Shown in pieces: positions 1 through 8,750 of a stretch of DNA of 64,000 bases; the stretch's first letter is position 1, and every line of letters begins with the position of its first letter. This DNA comes from UBA11524 sp051886675. GTDB taxonomy: Bacteria > Bacillota > Clostridia > Christensenellales > Aristaeellaceae. The notes beneath the pieces are model-generated. The model was not told the DNA's origin, ran no database searches, and was given only the letters and a program-made list of their open reading frames with translations. Location of the stretch: contig JBJEYH010000203.1 in assembly GCA_051886675.1 (NCBI GenBank), positions 1 through 64,000 on the forward strand, in the 5' to 3' direction. A program made the translations under genes and the position numbers.

Positions 1-1
1 C

Positions 2-1165
2 TCCAGCGGCAAGAACGTGACCACCCTGCAGAACCGGCTCATCGAGCTGGGCTGGCTGGCCGGTCAGGCTGACGGCGAGTTCGGCGGCGCGACCCAGGCG
101 GCCGTGATCGCCTTCCAGAAGAAGTCCCACCTGTGGGACGACGGCGTGGCCGGGCCCTCCACCCTGACGCAGCTGTATTCCTCCAGCGCGGCCAAGTCCT
201 CCACACCGGCGGCGTCCGTCGGCGTGTCGCTGAAGGAGGGCATGAACGGCCCCTCCGTGCGCGCGATGCAGAAGCGCCTGAAGACCCTGGGCTACTACAC
301 CGGCACGGTGGACGGCGATTTCGGCTCCGCCACCACCGCGGCGGTCAAGGCCTTCCAGACCCAGAACGGCCTGAAGGCTGACGGCATCGCCGGCACCACC
401 ACCCTGAACAAGCTCTACCTGGATACCACCGCCAACGCCAGCTCCTCCTCGGGGAGCAGCACCATCTCCTCCACCGGCTACGTCACCCTGCGCGAGGGCG
501 ATACCGGCGACGCCGTGAAGAAGCTCCAGGAGCAGCTCAAGAAGCTGGGCTACTACTCCGGCTCGGTGGACGGCAAGTACGGCTCGGGCACCACCCAGGC
601 GGTCATGACCTTCCAGCAGATGTACTCCCTGCGGGTGGACGGCATTGCGGGTCCCGCGACCCAGCGCGCCCTGTTCGGCACCAGCACCAGCATCACCTAC
701 GCCACCCTGCGCGAGGGCGATACCGGCAGCGCCGTGATGAACCTGCAGTACACCCTCTACGAGCTGGGCTACTACGACGCCGATGTGGACGGCGTGTACG
801 GCGCCACCACCAAGGATGCCGTCCGTGCCTTCCAGATGCAGAACAACCTGAGCCCCGTGGACGGCATCGCCGGCAACCAGACCCTGCAGAAGCTGTATTC
901 CTCCACGGCCATCGCCGCCGCCACCGGCACCTTCGTCTACACCACCCTGCAGGAGGGCGACAAGGGCGACCTGGTGGTGCAGCTGCAGGACTGCCTGGTG
1001 CAGCTGGGCTACATGAGCGTCAGGAACGGCATCTATGATGCGACCACCGTGACGGCCGTCAGGAACTTCCAGCTCTACAACGGCCTGACCGTGGACGGCG
1101 TCGCCGGCCAGGAAACCCAGGCGAAGCTCTATTCCGACGTCGCCATCGCCTATCCCGGCCCCTGA
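2..1165 (+). CDS. Secreted-type protein of peptidoglycan-binding repeats, C-terminal part
   Basis: The reading frame is open at the left edge, so the true start and any signal peptide lie outside the window. What remains is about 387 residues made of five PG_binding_1 (PF01471) repeats of roughly 70-75 residues. Each carries the family pattern LGYYxGxVDGxFGxxTxxAVxxFQ followed by DGIAGxxTxxxLY; the last copy is the most diverged. Short Ser/Thr/Ala linkers separate them. Such repeats bind cell-wall peptidoglycan. No catalytic domain is visible in this part, so an enzymatic domain, if there is one, is upstream. The protein at 13128-15797 uses the same repeat type and may be a paralogue. A strong terminator follows at once, so this is the last gene of its transcript. 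Confidence 0.85.
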   Translation, partial: SSGKNVTTLQNRLIELGWLAGQADGEFGGATQAAVIAFQKKSHLWDDGVAGPSTLTQLYSSSAAKSSTPAASVGVSLKEGMNGPSVRAMQKRLKTLGYYTGTVDGDFGSATTAAVKAFQTQNGLKADGIAGTTTLNKLYLDTTANASSSSGSSTISSTGYVTLREGDTGDAVKKLQEQLKKLGYYSGSVDGKYGSGTTQAVMTFQQMYSLRVDGIAGPATQRALFGTSTSITYATLREGDTGSAVMNLQYTLYELGYYDADVDGVYGATTKDAVRAFQMQNNLSPVDGIAGNQTLQKLYSSTAIAAATGTFVYTTLQEGDKGDLVVQLQDCLVQLGYMSVRNGIYDATTVTAVRNFQLYNGLTVDGVAGQETQAKLYSDVAIAYPGP

Positions 1166-1184
1166 TGACAGGCGCGGCGCATCC

Positions 1185-1217
1185 CTCAAAAAAGTGGCGA
1201 ACAGCCACTTTTTTGAG
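1185..1217 (+). terminator. Rho-independent terminator after the peptidoglycan-binding protein
   Basis: A perfect 14-bp inverted repeat (CTCAAAAAAGTGGC at 1185-1198 and GCCACTTTTTTGAG at 1204-1217) with a 5-nt loop. The A and T tracts inside the arms could let it work in both directions. Confidence 0.85.
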
Positions 1218-1290
1218 TTGCCCCCCATGACGGGCTGAGCAGCCGGCCATCCCGGCAAAGCGGCAACCCACTGTCAGGAGATGAGGACGC

Positions 1291-2025
1291 ATGAATCAGT
1301 TTTCCCGGTCGGAGCCCCTGTTCGGCGCGGAGGGCATGGCGCGGCTGCGACAGGCGCGGGTGGCGCTGTTCGGCGTGGGCGGCGTGGGCGGCTACGCGGC
1401 GGAAGCCCTGGTGCGCAGCGGCGTGGGGCATCTGACGCTGTTCGACAACGACACGGTGGCCCTGACCAACCTGAACCGGCAGATCGCCGCGCTGCACACA
1501 ACCCTTGGCCAGCCCAAGGCCGACGTCATGGCCCGGCGGCTCCGGGACGTGAACCCGGAGGCGGAGATCACCGTCCGCCAGCTGTTCTACCTGCCGGAGA
1601 ACGCCGACGCCATCGACCTGACGGCCTTCGACTACGTCATCGACGCGGTGGACACCGTCGCCGCCAAGCTGGAGCTGATCACCCGGGCGGATCGGCTGGG
1701 GGTGCCCATCATCAGCGCCATGGGCGCGGGCAACAAGCTGGATCCCACCCGGCTTGCGGTGGCGGACATCTATCAGACCCGGGAATGCCGCCTGGCCCGC
1801 GTCATCCGCAGCGAGTGCCGCAGGCGGGGCATCCGGCAGCTGCGGGTGGTGTATTCCACGGAGCCGCCGGTGGTGGTGGCCGCGGACAACGGCGAAGCCC
1901 CTGCCGCCTCCCGCCGGGCCGTGCCCGCCAGCGCGATCTTCGTCCCCGCCGCCATGGGGCTGATCCTGGCCTCGGAGGTCGTCCGGGCCATCGCGGCCCC
2001 CGCCGGGACGGCCGAAGGCAGGTGA
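1291..2025 (+). CDS. tcdA: tRNA threonylcarbamoyladenosine dehydratase (TcdA/CsdL, ThiF/E1-like)
   Basis: 244 residues of the ThiF/MoeB/E1 superfamily. The nucleotide-binding GVGGVGGYAAEALVRSG (about residues 28-44), the acidic LFDND (about 50-54) and the LTNLNRQ motif (about 57-63) are present, as is VIDAVDT further on. TcdA uses ATP to cyclise t6A37 of ANN-decoding tRNAs to ct6A in the cytoplasm. The protein lacks the Zn-binding cysteine pairs and C-terminal extension of MoeB/ThiF, which favours TcdA; the length is slightly below the usual 250-270. It is preceded by AGGAG and a second GAGG close to the ATG. A small membrane-anchored ORF starts 5 nt after the stop. Confidence 0.85.
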   Translation: MNQFSRSEPLFGAEGMARLRQARVALFGVGGVGGYAAEALVRSGVGHLTLFDNDTVALTNLNRQIAALHTTLGQPKADVMARRLRDVNPEAEITVRQLFYLPENADAIDLTAFDYVIDAVDTVAAKLELITRADRLGVPIISAMGAGNKLDPTRLAVADIYQTRECRLARVIRSECRRRGIRQLRVVYSTEPPVVVAADNGEAPAASRRAVPASAIFVPAAMGLILASEVVRAIAAPAGTAEGR

Positions 2026-2030
2026 GCGGC

Positions 2031-2648
2031 ATGCCCCACAGACACGTTAGGCGGCCGATCCTGCTGTCGGCAGCTGTTCTCCTGTGCCTCGTGCCCCTCG
2101 TCCTTTTGTGGCGCACCGGCTTTTTTCAACGGCAGTTCGGCTTCGCGGGCTTTCAGGCGCGAATCGCCGTGTTTCTCCATGACGGCGAGCGCGTGCTGAT
2201 GCCCGACGAGTACACGCTGTCCGCCCGCTTCTGCGACGAAGACATCCCCGTATCCCCCATCGCGGACGGCTATGCCGTGGACGGCGGCGAATACGGCGTC
2301 TACAGCTTCACGCTGGGCTGCGGGGGACGCACCGCATCCTTCGGGCTGTGGAACACCAACAACTGGTGGCGAACCTCGGTGATCCTGCGCTTGTCCCAGG
2401 ACGGCAGCGGCATCGAGCAGGTGAACTGCGTCATGAACAACAATCCGCCTTTCATCGAGACCTTCTTCATCCCGTGGACGCAGCCGGAATGCGAGCCTGA
2501 CGCGCCATCCGCCGCGCAGCCGTCCGCGCAAAAAAATCCTCCGTATGACCGCCGCCATACGGAGGATTGCTGTCTGTGCGTCATGCGTCCGGGGCCTGAT
2601 CCGCCTGGGGCGGCTGAACCTTGCCGTCCAGCACGTCCTGCAGGGTGA
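2031..2648 (+). CDS. Small membrane-anchored protein of unknown function
   Basis: 205 codons starting 5 nt after tcdA. Residues about 9-26 (PILLSAAVLLCLVPLVLL) form one hydrophobic segment, so the product is probably a type II membrane or exported protein with a small outer domain. I recognise no family. The last 35-40 codons run through a hairpin and into the 3' end of the convergent Rrf2 gene and are low-complexity in character. The native stop may therefore have been lost, perhaps by a slip in the 7-A run at 2530-2536: a frame change there would give a TGA at 2546-2548. The body of the protein looks genuinely coding. The exact C-terminus is uncertain. Confidence 0.55.
   Translation: MPHRHVRRPILLSAAVLLCLVPLVLLWRTGFFQRQFGFAGFQARIAVFLHDGERVLMPDEYTLSARFCDEDIPVSPIADGYAVDGGEYGVYSFTLGCGGRTASFGLWNTNNWWRTSVILRLSQDGSGIEQVNCVMNNNPPFIETFFIPWTQPECEPDAPSAAQPSAQKNPPYDRRHTEDCCLCVMRPGPDPPGAAEPCRPARPAG
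2530..2568 (-). terminator. Terminator of the Rrf2 gene
   Basis: Perfect 13-bp arms, AATCCTCCGTATG (2535-2547) and CATACGGAGGATT (2556-2568), with a plus-strand A run at 2530-2536 that becomes the U tract on the minus strand. Confidence 0.85.
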
Positions 2649-3024
2649 TGCCCTGCAGATACCCGGTGATCACCGCGTCCAGGCCCTCCCACAGGGGCAG
2701 GGTGAGACACGCGTGCCGTCTGTTGCACATGGCTCCGCCCTGATCCAGGCATGCCACCGGCGCCAGGGAACCCTCCATGGCCCGGAGGATCTCCAGCACG
2801 GTGTAGTCCGCCGGCGACCCCACCAGCCGATAGCCCCCCTGATGGCCCCGCACCCCATGCAGAATCCCCGCCTGACCCAGCACCAGCGCGATCTGCTCCA
2901 GGTACTTCTTGGAGATGCCCTGCCGCTGGGCAATATCCTTCAGCGTCACATAGCCCTCCTGCTGATGCTGCGCCATATCCAGCAGCATCCGGAGCGCGTA
3001 GCGCCCCTTGGTGGAAATCTTCAT
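2581..3024 (-). CDS. Rrf2-family transcriptional regulator
   Basis: 147 residues with the Rrf2 (PF02082) N-terminal winged helix: MKISTKGRYALRML, then LKDIAQRQGISKKYLEQI and a wing with GxxGGYRL. Three cysteines sit in the region that binds the iron-sulphur cluster in IscR-type members, spaced C-x7-C-x5-C (about residues 93-108). A redox- or Fe-S-sensing role is therefore possible; CymR-type members lack these cysteines. The start is fixed by ACGGAGGAAG just upstream and by the promoter at 3056-3084, which rules out the in-frame ATG at 3156 because it lies upstream of transcription start. No isc/suf or cysteine genes are nearby, so the target is unknown. Confidence 0.88.
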   Translation of the reverse strand: MKISTKGRYALRMLLDMAQHQQEGYVTLKDIAQRQGISKKYLEQIALVLGQAGILHGVRGHQGGYRLVGSPADYTVLEILRAMEGSLAPVACLDQGGAMCNRRHACLTLPLWEGLDAVITGYLQGITLQDVLDGKVQPPQADQAPDA

Positions 3025-3055
3025 GCTTTTCTTCCTCCGTTGGTAGCTTAAGCCT

Positions 3056-3084
3056 ATCATAGCATGATCGGGCATGAAATTCAA
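3056..3084 (-). promoter_or_regulatory. Promoter of the Rrf2 gene
   Basis: Minus strand TTGAAT (3079-3084), 17-bp spacer, TATGAT (3056-3061). It lies 32 bp upstream of the ATG at 3024. Confidence 0.75.
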
Positions 3085-3167
3085 CCTTTCCGGCCCAGGA
3101 TCCGGGAAATGCGGGGCGGGTTTTCGGCGGCGGAAACGATTGCATTCCCCGGGCATGCAGGGAGTGC

Positions 3168-3196
3168 TTGCGAAGAAACGTTAATTGATGTACAAT
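3168..3196 (+). promoter_or_regulatory. Promoter of the DUF3298-like gene (and possibly ftsK)
   Basis: TTGCGA (3168-3173), 17-bp spacer, TACAAT (3191-3196), 24 bp before the ATG at 3221. Confidence 0.75.
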
Positions 3197-3220
3197 AGTT
3201 CTTCCCGGAGGTAGATCATC

Positions 3221-4381
3221 ATGAAGCAGAGATTCCTGTCCCTCCTCCTGATGCTGAGCCTGATGCTTGCGCCCGCCGCCCTGGCGGAGCAGCCCGGCCC
3301 CGCCCTTGTCGAGGGCGGCCTGACCCTTGCGGACAGCAGCGTATCCTATCCCCAGCTGACCGGCATGGCCGACGAAGCCCTGCAGCAGCAGCTGAACGAC
3401 CGCATCCTGGAAGCGGGCGATATCGAGAACCGCCTGACCCGGCTGGCCCTGCTGATGCAGAGTCCTGTCAGCCTGCAGGTCAGCTACCAGGCGGCGCTGG
3501 CGGGCGACGTGCTGTCGTGCGTGTATTCGGCGCTGGGCGCGGTGACCGATGAGCGCGCCACCCACGTCTGGTCCGCCATCAACGTGGATCTGACCGATGG
3601 CAGCGACGTGACCTTCGACCGCCTGTTCACCGACGAGGAGAGCCTCCTGCGGGATCTGGAGGAATACCTGGACTACGGCGTCGGGCCGGAGCTGTCCGCG
3701 CATCTGAGCAACAGCGAGCTGACCCCTGTGCCGGAGGTCTTCGGCCTGACGGCAACGGGGCTGACGCTGTACTATCCCATCGAGAAGCTGTCCACCCTGT
3801 CGGACCGGGCGGGCGCGGTGACCATCCTGTGGTACGAGCTGCGGGAGCATCTGCGCCTGGAGGACGACGACGTGCTGACCCGCATCGGCGCGCGGGACAT
3901 GCTCATCGCCGCGCCGGACAGCGGGGCGAAGATCCGCGCCGCCCTGGAGGCCGGGACGATTCCCGGCATACCGGTGACCCTGGGCGGCTCCGTGCAGGAG
4001 GCCACCGACACCTACCGCATGCTCACCGATCCCGACCTTTATCAGGACGGGCGGATGTTCGCGCTGGAGGACGCAGCCTTCCGGCAGGTGTGGCTGCTGA
4101 CCGACGCCCTCACCGAGAAGACCTGGGACAAGAGCGTCATCAAGGGTCTGCGGGCGGATCGCTTCAACCTGTGGGGGCTGTACCCTGGCGTGACCCGGCA
4201 GGAGGCGGAAGCCATCCTGGGTCAGCCGGACACCGTGCTCGCCCTGGACGCCGACATGGCCGACGCCTACCGTCTCGTCCCCGGCGACAGCTGCTACTAC
4301 AACTACGACGGCGTTCAGCTGCGCCTCTGCTATGACGCGGAGGGGCTGCTGACCAGCCTGATCATCACGCAGGCCGAATGA
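3221..4381 (+). CDS. Exported DUF3298-like (RsiV-type) protein
   Basis: 386 residues. Residues 1-22 form a signal peptide (KQR, hydrophobic core, cleavage near ALA-EQ). The middle, about residues 90-215, resembles DUF3298: a DLTDGSDVTFDRLF segment and then GLTLYYPIEKL with a following VTILWYEL. The C-terminal part, about 320-386, has LYPGVTRQEAEAILGQPDT, a pattern shared by small outer-layer domains of the SmpA/DUF4309 kind. Function is unknown. In RsiV this fold binds lysozyme, but no sigma factor gene or transmembrane anti-sigma segment is present here, so that role should not be transferred. It sits 27 nt before ftsK with no terminator between, so co-transcription is likely. Confidence 0.8.
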   Translation: MKQRFLSLLLMLSLMLAPAALAEQPGPALVEGGLTLADSSVSYPQLTGMADEALQQQLNDRILEAGDIENRLTRLALLMQSPVSLQVSYQAALAGDVLSCVYSALGAVTDERATHVWSAINVDLTDGSDVTFDRLFTDEESLLRDLEEYLDYGVGPELSAHLSNSELTPVPEVFGLTATGLTLYYPIEKLSTLSDRAGAVTILWYELREHLRLEDDDVLTRIGARDMLIAAPDSGAKIRAALEAGTIPGIPVTLGGSVQEATDTYRMLTDPDLYQDGRMFALEDAAFRQVWLLTDALTEKTWDKSVIKGLRADRFNLWGLYPGVTRQEAEAILGQPDTVLALDADMADAYRLVPGDSCYYNYDGVQLRLCYDAEGLLTSLIITQAE

Positions 4382-4408
4382 CGCCTGCCATCCAAAAGGA
4401 GGATCAGC

Positions 4409-7400
4409 ATGGCTGCACAGAAATCGAAATCCAGGAAGCCCAAGCGCGCGCCCGCCTATTCCGCGGATGCCATGGCGCTGCACCTGGTGGGCGGCCTGCT
4501 GCTGATCGCTCTGGGGGTGCTGATCTTCCTGTCGGTGGTGACGGGCATTTCCGGCGACGTGTTCGCCGGCATGCGCCAGGTCTGCCACGGCCTGGCGGGA
4601 AGTCTGGCGTTCCTGCTGCCGGTGCTGCCCATCTGGGGCGGCGTGCTGGTGCTGCTGGCGGCCTACCGCAAGGCCCCGCTGCGCGCCTTCCTGCTGGCGA
4701 CGGCGCTGTACTTCCTGCTGCTGGCCGCGGTGAATCTGATTTCCACCTCCGGCTCCCCCGCCGTGCCGCTGATGCGCTACTTCTACAACCAGAACCTGTC
4801 CCGCGGGCAGAGCCCGACGGGCTTCGAAGCCTACCTGGCCCGCAGCTATGAGCTGGGCTGCAGCCGGAAGGCCGGCGGCGGCGCGCTGGGCATGCTGCTG
4901 GCGTGGCCGCTGTACCAGCTGCTGGGCAATGCCGTGCTGGGCGGCGTGCTGTGCATTCTGGGCGCGGTGGTGGACTTCCTGTTCCTGATCCGCCTGGACG
5001 TGAAGGGCATCCTGGCCAGGATCCGCAGCCAAGTGGACGCGCGGCAGCAGCGGCAGCAGCGGGAGCAGGAGCAGCTGCGCCAGCAGGAGCTTCGCTGGCA
5101 GCAGCAGGTGGCCGAACGCAGCTATCTGCCCCCGCAGGGCGAATGGCAGCCGCCCGTCCAGGAGTATCCGCCCCAGCAGCCCGTGCAGGAATACCCGCCC
5201 CAGCAGCCCTACCCGCAGGAGGCCTTCTATCCGCCGCAGCCCCAGCCCCGTCAGCCGGTGCAGTCGGACAGGCGGCAGACCGCGGGCTTCCAGCCCGTGG
5301 CGGAGGAGCAGTATCAGCCCGTGCGGCCGCAGCCGGCCCAGCCCCAGCCCCCGGAGAAGCCCCGCAAGTCCTGGATCTTCTCCCGCCGGGACGAGCCCCA
5401 GGAGGAAGCGCCGTCTTCGCCGAAGCCCCGCAAATCCTGGATTTTCGCCCGTCATGAGGACGAGGAGCCGCAGCCGGAGCCCTATCAGCCGCCGCAGCCG
5501 GGGCACATCTTCCCCCGGAAGCAGCCTGCGGATCCCCAGCCCGTCAGCGATCCCGGCCCCGACATGGAGCCTGTGCCCGTGACGGACGTTCCCGCGCCGG
5601 CGGAGGATCCGGCCCCCGCGCCCCGGGAGGAGCTGTACCGGCGGCCTGTCCAGCCGGATCCCGTCAGCCACCGGGACGAGAACCTGTGGGCGGACGATAC
5701 CGCCTCCCACCGCAAGGCCTCCTGGCGCAGCGATGAGGACGACGTCCCCTCCGCGCCCCGGCCCCGCAAGCCCTCCGACGCGCCCCGTCAGCCCACGGGC
5801 CCCATGCGCCCTGTCCCTGCCGGGCATCCCGCCGCGCAGGCGTCCGACGCGCCCCGTCAGCCCACGGGCCCCATCCGTACCATCCCCGCCGAGCGTCCCG
5901 CCGCCGCGCAGGCCCCGGCGAATCCGCCCCGCAAGCAGCAGCCCCTGCCCTCCTGGTCGGAGACTCCGCCCTGGGAGGATGCGCCCCAGCCCTCCGCCCA
6001 GCCGGTGAAATCCCCGCGCCTGCAGCAGGAGCCGCCCCGGGACGCCTGGCAGCCGGAGCTGAAGCTCCCGCCCCGCAAGGCTCAGCCGGAGGGCCAGCAG
6101 GTGGAAATGGAGCTGCCCCCGCCCTACGTCTATCCCGGGATGGATCTGCTCAAGGCCCCCGAGCCCCAGGCGGGCATCAGCCCCGAGGAGGACGCCATGC
6201 GCTCCCAGCGGCTGGAGGAAACGCTCCAGTCCTTCAAGGTGCCGGCCAAGGTGCGCCACGTGACCCACGGCCCGGCCATCTCCCGGTTTGAGCTGGAGCT
6301 GGCGGCGGGCATCAAGGTCACCAAGGTCACCGACCTGGGCAAGAACATCGCCATGAACATGGAGGTCAAGTCCGTGCGCATCGAGGCGCCCATCCCCGGC
6401 AAGGCGCTGGTGGGCGTGGAGGTGCCCAACCGCAAGGTGTCCACCGTGACGCTGAGGGAGGTGCTGGGCTCCCAGCCCATGGCCGAGGCCAAGTCCACCC
6501 TGGCCGTGGCCCTGGGCAAGGACATCGCCGGCACGCCCATCATCTGCGACCTGGCCCGCATGCCCCATCTGCTCATCGCGGGCGCGACGGGATCGGGCAA
6601 ATCGGTGTGCATCAACACCATGATCAACAGCCTGCTCTTCCGCTGCTCGCCCCAGGAGGTGCGGCTGATCCTCATCGACCCCAAGGTGGTGGAGCTGCAG
6701 TGCTACAACGGCATCCCCCATCTGCTGATCCCCGTGGTGTCCGATCCCCACAAGGCCTCCGGCGCGCTGGCCTGGGCCGTGGCGGAAATGATGGACCGCT
6801 ACAAGAAGTTCGAGCGCAAGGGCGTGCGCGCCATTGACGGCTACAACGCCAAGCTGGAGGACGGCGAGGAATTCATGCCCCGCATCGTCATCATCATCGA
6901 CGAGCTGGCCGACCTGATGATGACCTGCAAGCGCGAGGTGGAGGATCACATCTGCCGCCTGGCCCAGCTGGCCCGCGCCGCGGGCATCCACCTGGTGGTG
7001 GCCACCCAGCGCCCCTCCGTGGACGTGATCACCGGCCTGATCAAGGCCAACATCCCCAGCCGCATCGCCTTCAAGGTGTCCAGCTTCATCGACAGCCGCA
7101 CCATCCTGGACCGCCAGGGCGCGGAGCAGCTGCTGGGCTGGGGCGATATGCTCTACATGCCCACGGGCGAATTCACGCCCATCCGCGTGCAGGGCTGCTT
7201 CATGAGCGATAACGAGGTCAACCGCGTCACCGACTTCATCCGCCAGCACAGCGAGGCCGAGTACGATCCCAACATCCTCGAGCAGCTGGATCAGCTGGAG
7301 CGCGAAGCCAATCCCCCCTCCGCCGACACCGCCGACGCCACCGACAACGTCAGCGGCGACGCGTCCCTGCTGGCCCAGTGCATCGAGATGGCCGTCAACG

Positions 7401-7588
7401 ACGGGCAGGTATCCACCAGCCTTCTGCAGCGGCGGCTGAAGGTGGGCTACGCCCGGGCGGGCCGCCTGGTGGACGAGATGGAAAAGCGGGGCATCGTCTC
7501 CGCCAAGGACGGCTCCAAGCCCCGGATGTGCCTGATCTCCCGGGAGGAGTTCGAGGCCATGCGGGACTCCGGCGAGCTGGACGAATAA
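4409..7588 (+). CDS. ftsK: DNA translocase FtsK/SpoIIIE
   Basis: 1059 residues. The N-terminus (about 20-200) has four hydrophobic segments anchoring the protein in the septal membrane. A Gln/Pro-rich linker of about 350 residues follows (about 215-570), with internal near-repeats such as PRKSWIFSRRDE/PRKSWIFARHED and two copies of SDAPRQPTGP. The motor follows: Walker A IAGATGSGKSVCINT (about 724-738), Walker B IVIIIDELADLMM (about 830-842), and a C-terminal gamma winged helix (about 990-1050, SLLQRRLKVGYARAGRLVDEM) that reads the chromosome's orienting sequences. It pumps DNA through the division or sporulation septum. AGGAGG lies 8 nt before the ATG. Two further genes follow closely. Confidence 0.97.
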   Translation: MAAQKSKSRKPKRAPAYSADAMALHLVGGLLLIALGVLIFLSVVTGISGDVFAGMRQVCHGLAGSLAFLLPVLPIWGGVLVLLAAYRKAPLRAFLLATALYFLLLAAVNLISTSGSPAVPLMRYFYNQNLSRGQSPTGFEAYLARSYELGCSRKAGGGALGMLLAWPLYQLLGNAVLGGVLCILGAVVDFLFLIRLDVKGILARIRSQVDARQQRQQREQEQLRQQELRWQQQVAERSYLPPQGEWQPPVQEYPPQQPVQEYPPQQPYPQEAFYPPQPQPRQPVQSDRRQTAGFQPVAEEQYQPVRPQPAQPQPPEKPRKSWIFSRRDEPQEEAPSSPKPRKSWIFARHEDEEPQPEPYQPPQPGHIFPRKQPADPQPVSDPGPDMEPVPVTDVPAPAEDPAPAPREELYRRPVQPDPVSHRDENLWADDTASHRKASWRSDEDDVPSAPRPRKPSDAPRQPTGPMRPVPAGHPAAQASDAPRQPTGPIRTIPAERPAAAQAPANPPRKQQPLPSWSETPPWEDAPQPSAQPVKSPRLQQEPPRDAWQPELKLPPRKAQPEGQQVEMELPPPYVYPGMDLLKAPEPQAGISPEEDAMRSQRLEETLQSFKVPAKVRHVTHGPAISRFELELAAGIKVTKVTDLGKNIAMNMEVKSVRIEAPIPGKALVGVEVPNRKVSTVTLREVLGSQPMAEAKSTLAVALGKDIAGTPIICDLARMPHLLIAGATGSGKSVCINTMINSLLFRCSPQEVRLILIDPKVVELQCYNGIPHLLIPVVSDPHKASGALAWAVAEMMDRYKKFERKGVRAIDGYNAKLEDGEEFMPRIVIIIDELADLMMTCKREVEDHICRLAQLARAAGIHLVVATQRPSVDVITGLIKANIPSRIAFKVSSFIDSRTILDRQGAEQLLGWGDMLYMPTGEFTPIRVQGCFMSDNEVNRVTDFIRQHSEAEYDPNILEQLDQLEREANPPSADTADATDNVSGDASLLAQCIEMAVNDGQVSTSLLQRRLKVGYARAGRLVDEMEKRGIVSAKDGSKPRMCLISREEFEAMRDSGELDE

Positions 7589-7604
7589 CCCGGGAGGGAC
7601 AACC

Positions 7605-8747
7605 ATGCCCAACATGATGGATTACCTGACCTGGCGGGGGGATCTGCCCATGACCGCGGCGCCCTTCACGCCGGTGGACGGGCTGATTCTGGCCAGCATG
7701 TCCTACAACGATCTGGGGCCCCGCGCGGAAGGCGGCGAAGGCATGCTCCTTCAGGAGCTGGCGCCCCTGCTGCCCCTGAGGGAGCAGACCGGGAACCAGT
7801 ACTTCGTCCAGTGGCGGGATCTGCTCTACGCCATGGCGGACACGGCGCGCTTCGGCCCCATCCGCCTGCACGATTATGTGAACCTGGTGGACGATGCCCG
7901 GAACATCCAGTTCTCCGCCGTCACCGCCGAGCTGCCCGACGGCCGGTCATGCGTGTGCTTCCGCGGTACGGACAGCACCCTGGTGGGCTGGCGGGAGGAC
8001 TTCACCATGGCCTTCGAAAGCCCCGTCCCCGCCCAGATGGAGGCGCTGACCTACCTGGAGCGGACGGCCCTGCTCCATACGGGCGAGCTGCTGGTGGTAG
8101 GCCACAGCAAGGGCGGCAACCTGGCCTCCTACGCCGCCGCCCACGCCGCGCCCGCCACCCAGGCGCGGATCCGCGGCATATACAGCTTCGACGGCCCCGG
8201 CCTGGACGACGCCACCCTGGAAAGCGAGGGCTACGGCCGCATCCGGGAGGCGCTGCACTCCATCATCCCGCAGTCGTCGGTGGTGGGGCTGCTGCTGGCG
8301 CATCATCCCAATTATACGGTGGTGCGCTCCACCGCGCTGAGCCTTCTGCAGCACGACGCCTTCACCTGGCAGCTGACGGGTCCCCGCTTCGAGGAGCTGG
8401 GCGACGTGGACGCCGGCAGTCAGCTGATGGACGAAACCCTGCACGAATGGCTCTGCCAGGCGCCGCCGGAGCAGCGGAAGGTCTTTGTGGACACGCTGTT
8501 CACCCTGCTGGAATCCACCGGCGCCGCCACCCTGAACGACCTGTCCGCCGACAGGCTCCACAGCGCGCAGGCCATCCTCTCCGCCACCCGGGAGGTGGAG
8601 GCGGAAACCGGCCGGATGATCGCCCGGCTGATCAGCAGCTTTGTATCCATCGGCATGGGCAACCTGCTGGACGCCGCCACCCGCAAGCCCCGTCAGTATC
8701 TGGAGCAGGCGCTGCATCATCATGAGGACACCCCACAGGAGGAATGA
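7605..8747 (+). CDS. DUF2974 (Mbeg1-like) alpha/beta-hydrolase
   Basis: 380 residues typical of DUF2974. The N-terminal MDYLTWRGDLPMTAAPFTPVDGL is the family opening; LPDGRSCVCFRGTDST and the nucleophile elbow VVGHSKGGNLASYAA (about residues 161-175) are lipase-like, with Ser in GHSKG. Substrate is unknown. There is no signal peptide, so it is cytoplasmic. It starts 16 nt after ftsK with GGGAGG upstream and is followed 3 nt later by the UPF0340 gene, so the three form one transcript. The DUF2974 family is common in Bacillota but uncharacterised. Confidence 0.85.
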   Translation: MPNMMDYLTWRGDLPMTAAPFTPVDGLILASMSYNDLGPRAEGGEGMLLQELAPLLPLREQTGNQYFVQWRDLLYAMADTARFGPIRLHDYVNLVDDARNIQFSAVTAELPDGRSCVCFRGTDSTLVGWREDFTMAFESPVPAQMEALTYLERTALLHTGELLVVGHSKGGNLASYAAAHAAPATQARIRGIYSFDGPGLDDATLESEGYGRIREALHSIIPQSSVVGLLLAHHPNYTVVRSTALSLLQHDAFTWQLTGPRFEELGDVDAGSQLMDETLHEWLCQAPPEQRKVFVDTLFTLLESTGAATLNDLSADRLHSAQAILSATREVEAETGRMIARLISSFVSIGMGNLLDAATRKPRQYLEQALHHHEDTPQEE

Positions 8748-8750
8748 AGC

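Noticed and set aside
2300..7615. A 1771-codon open frame on the minus strand opposite ftsK and its neighbours
   Set aside because: It is antisense to genes with clear domains, is Gly/His/Leu-rich without motifs, and results from the high G/C third-position bias. The Rrf2 gene inside it reads in another frame.
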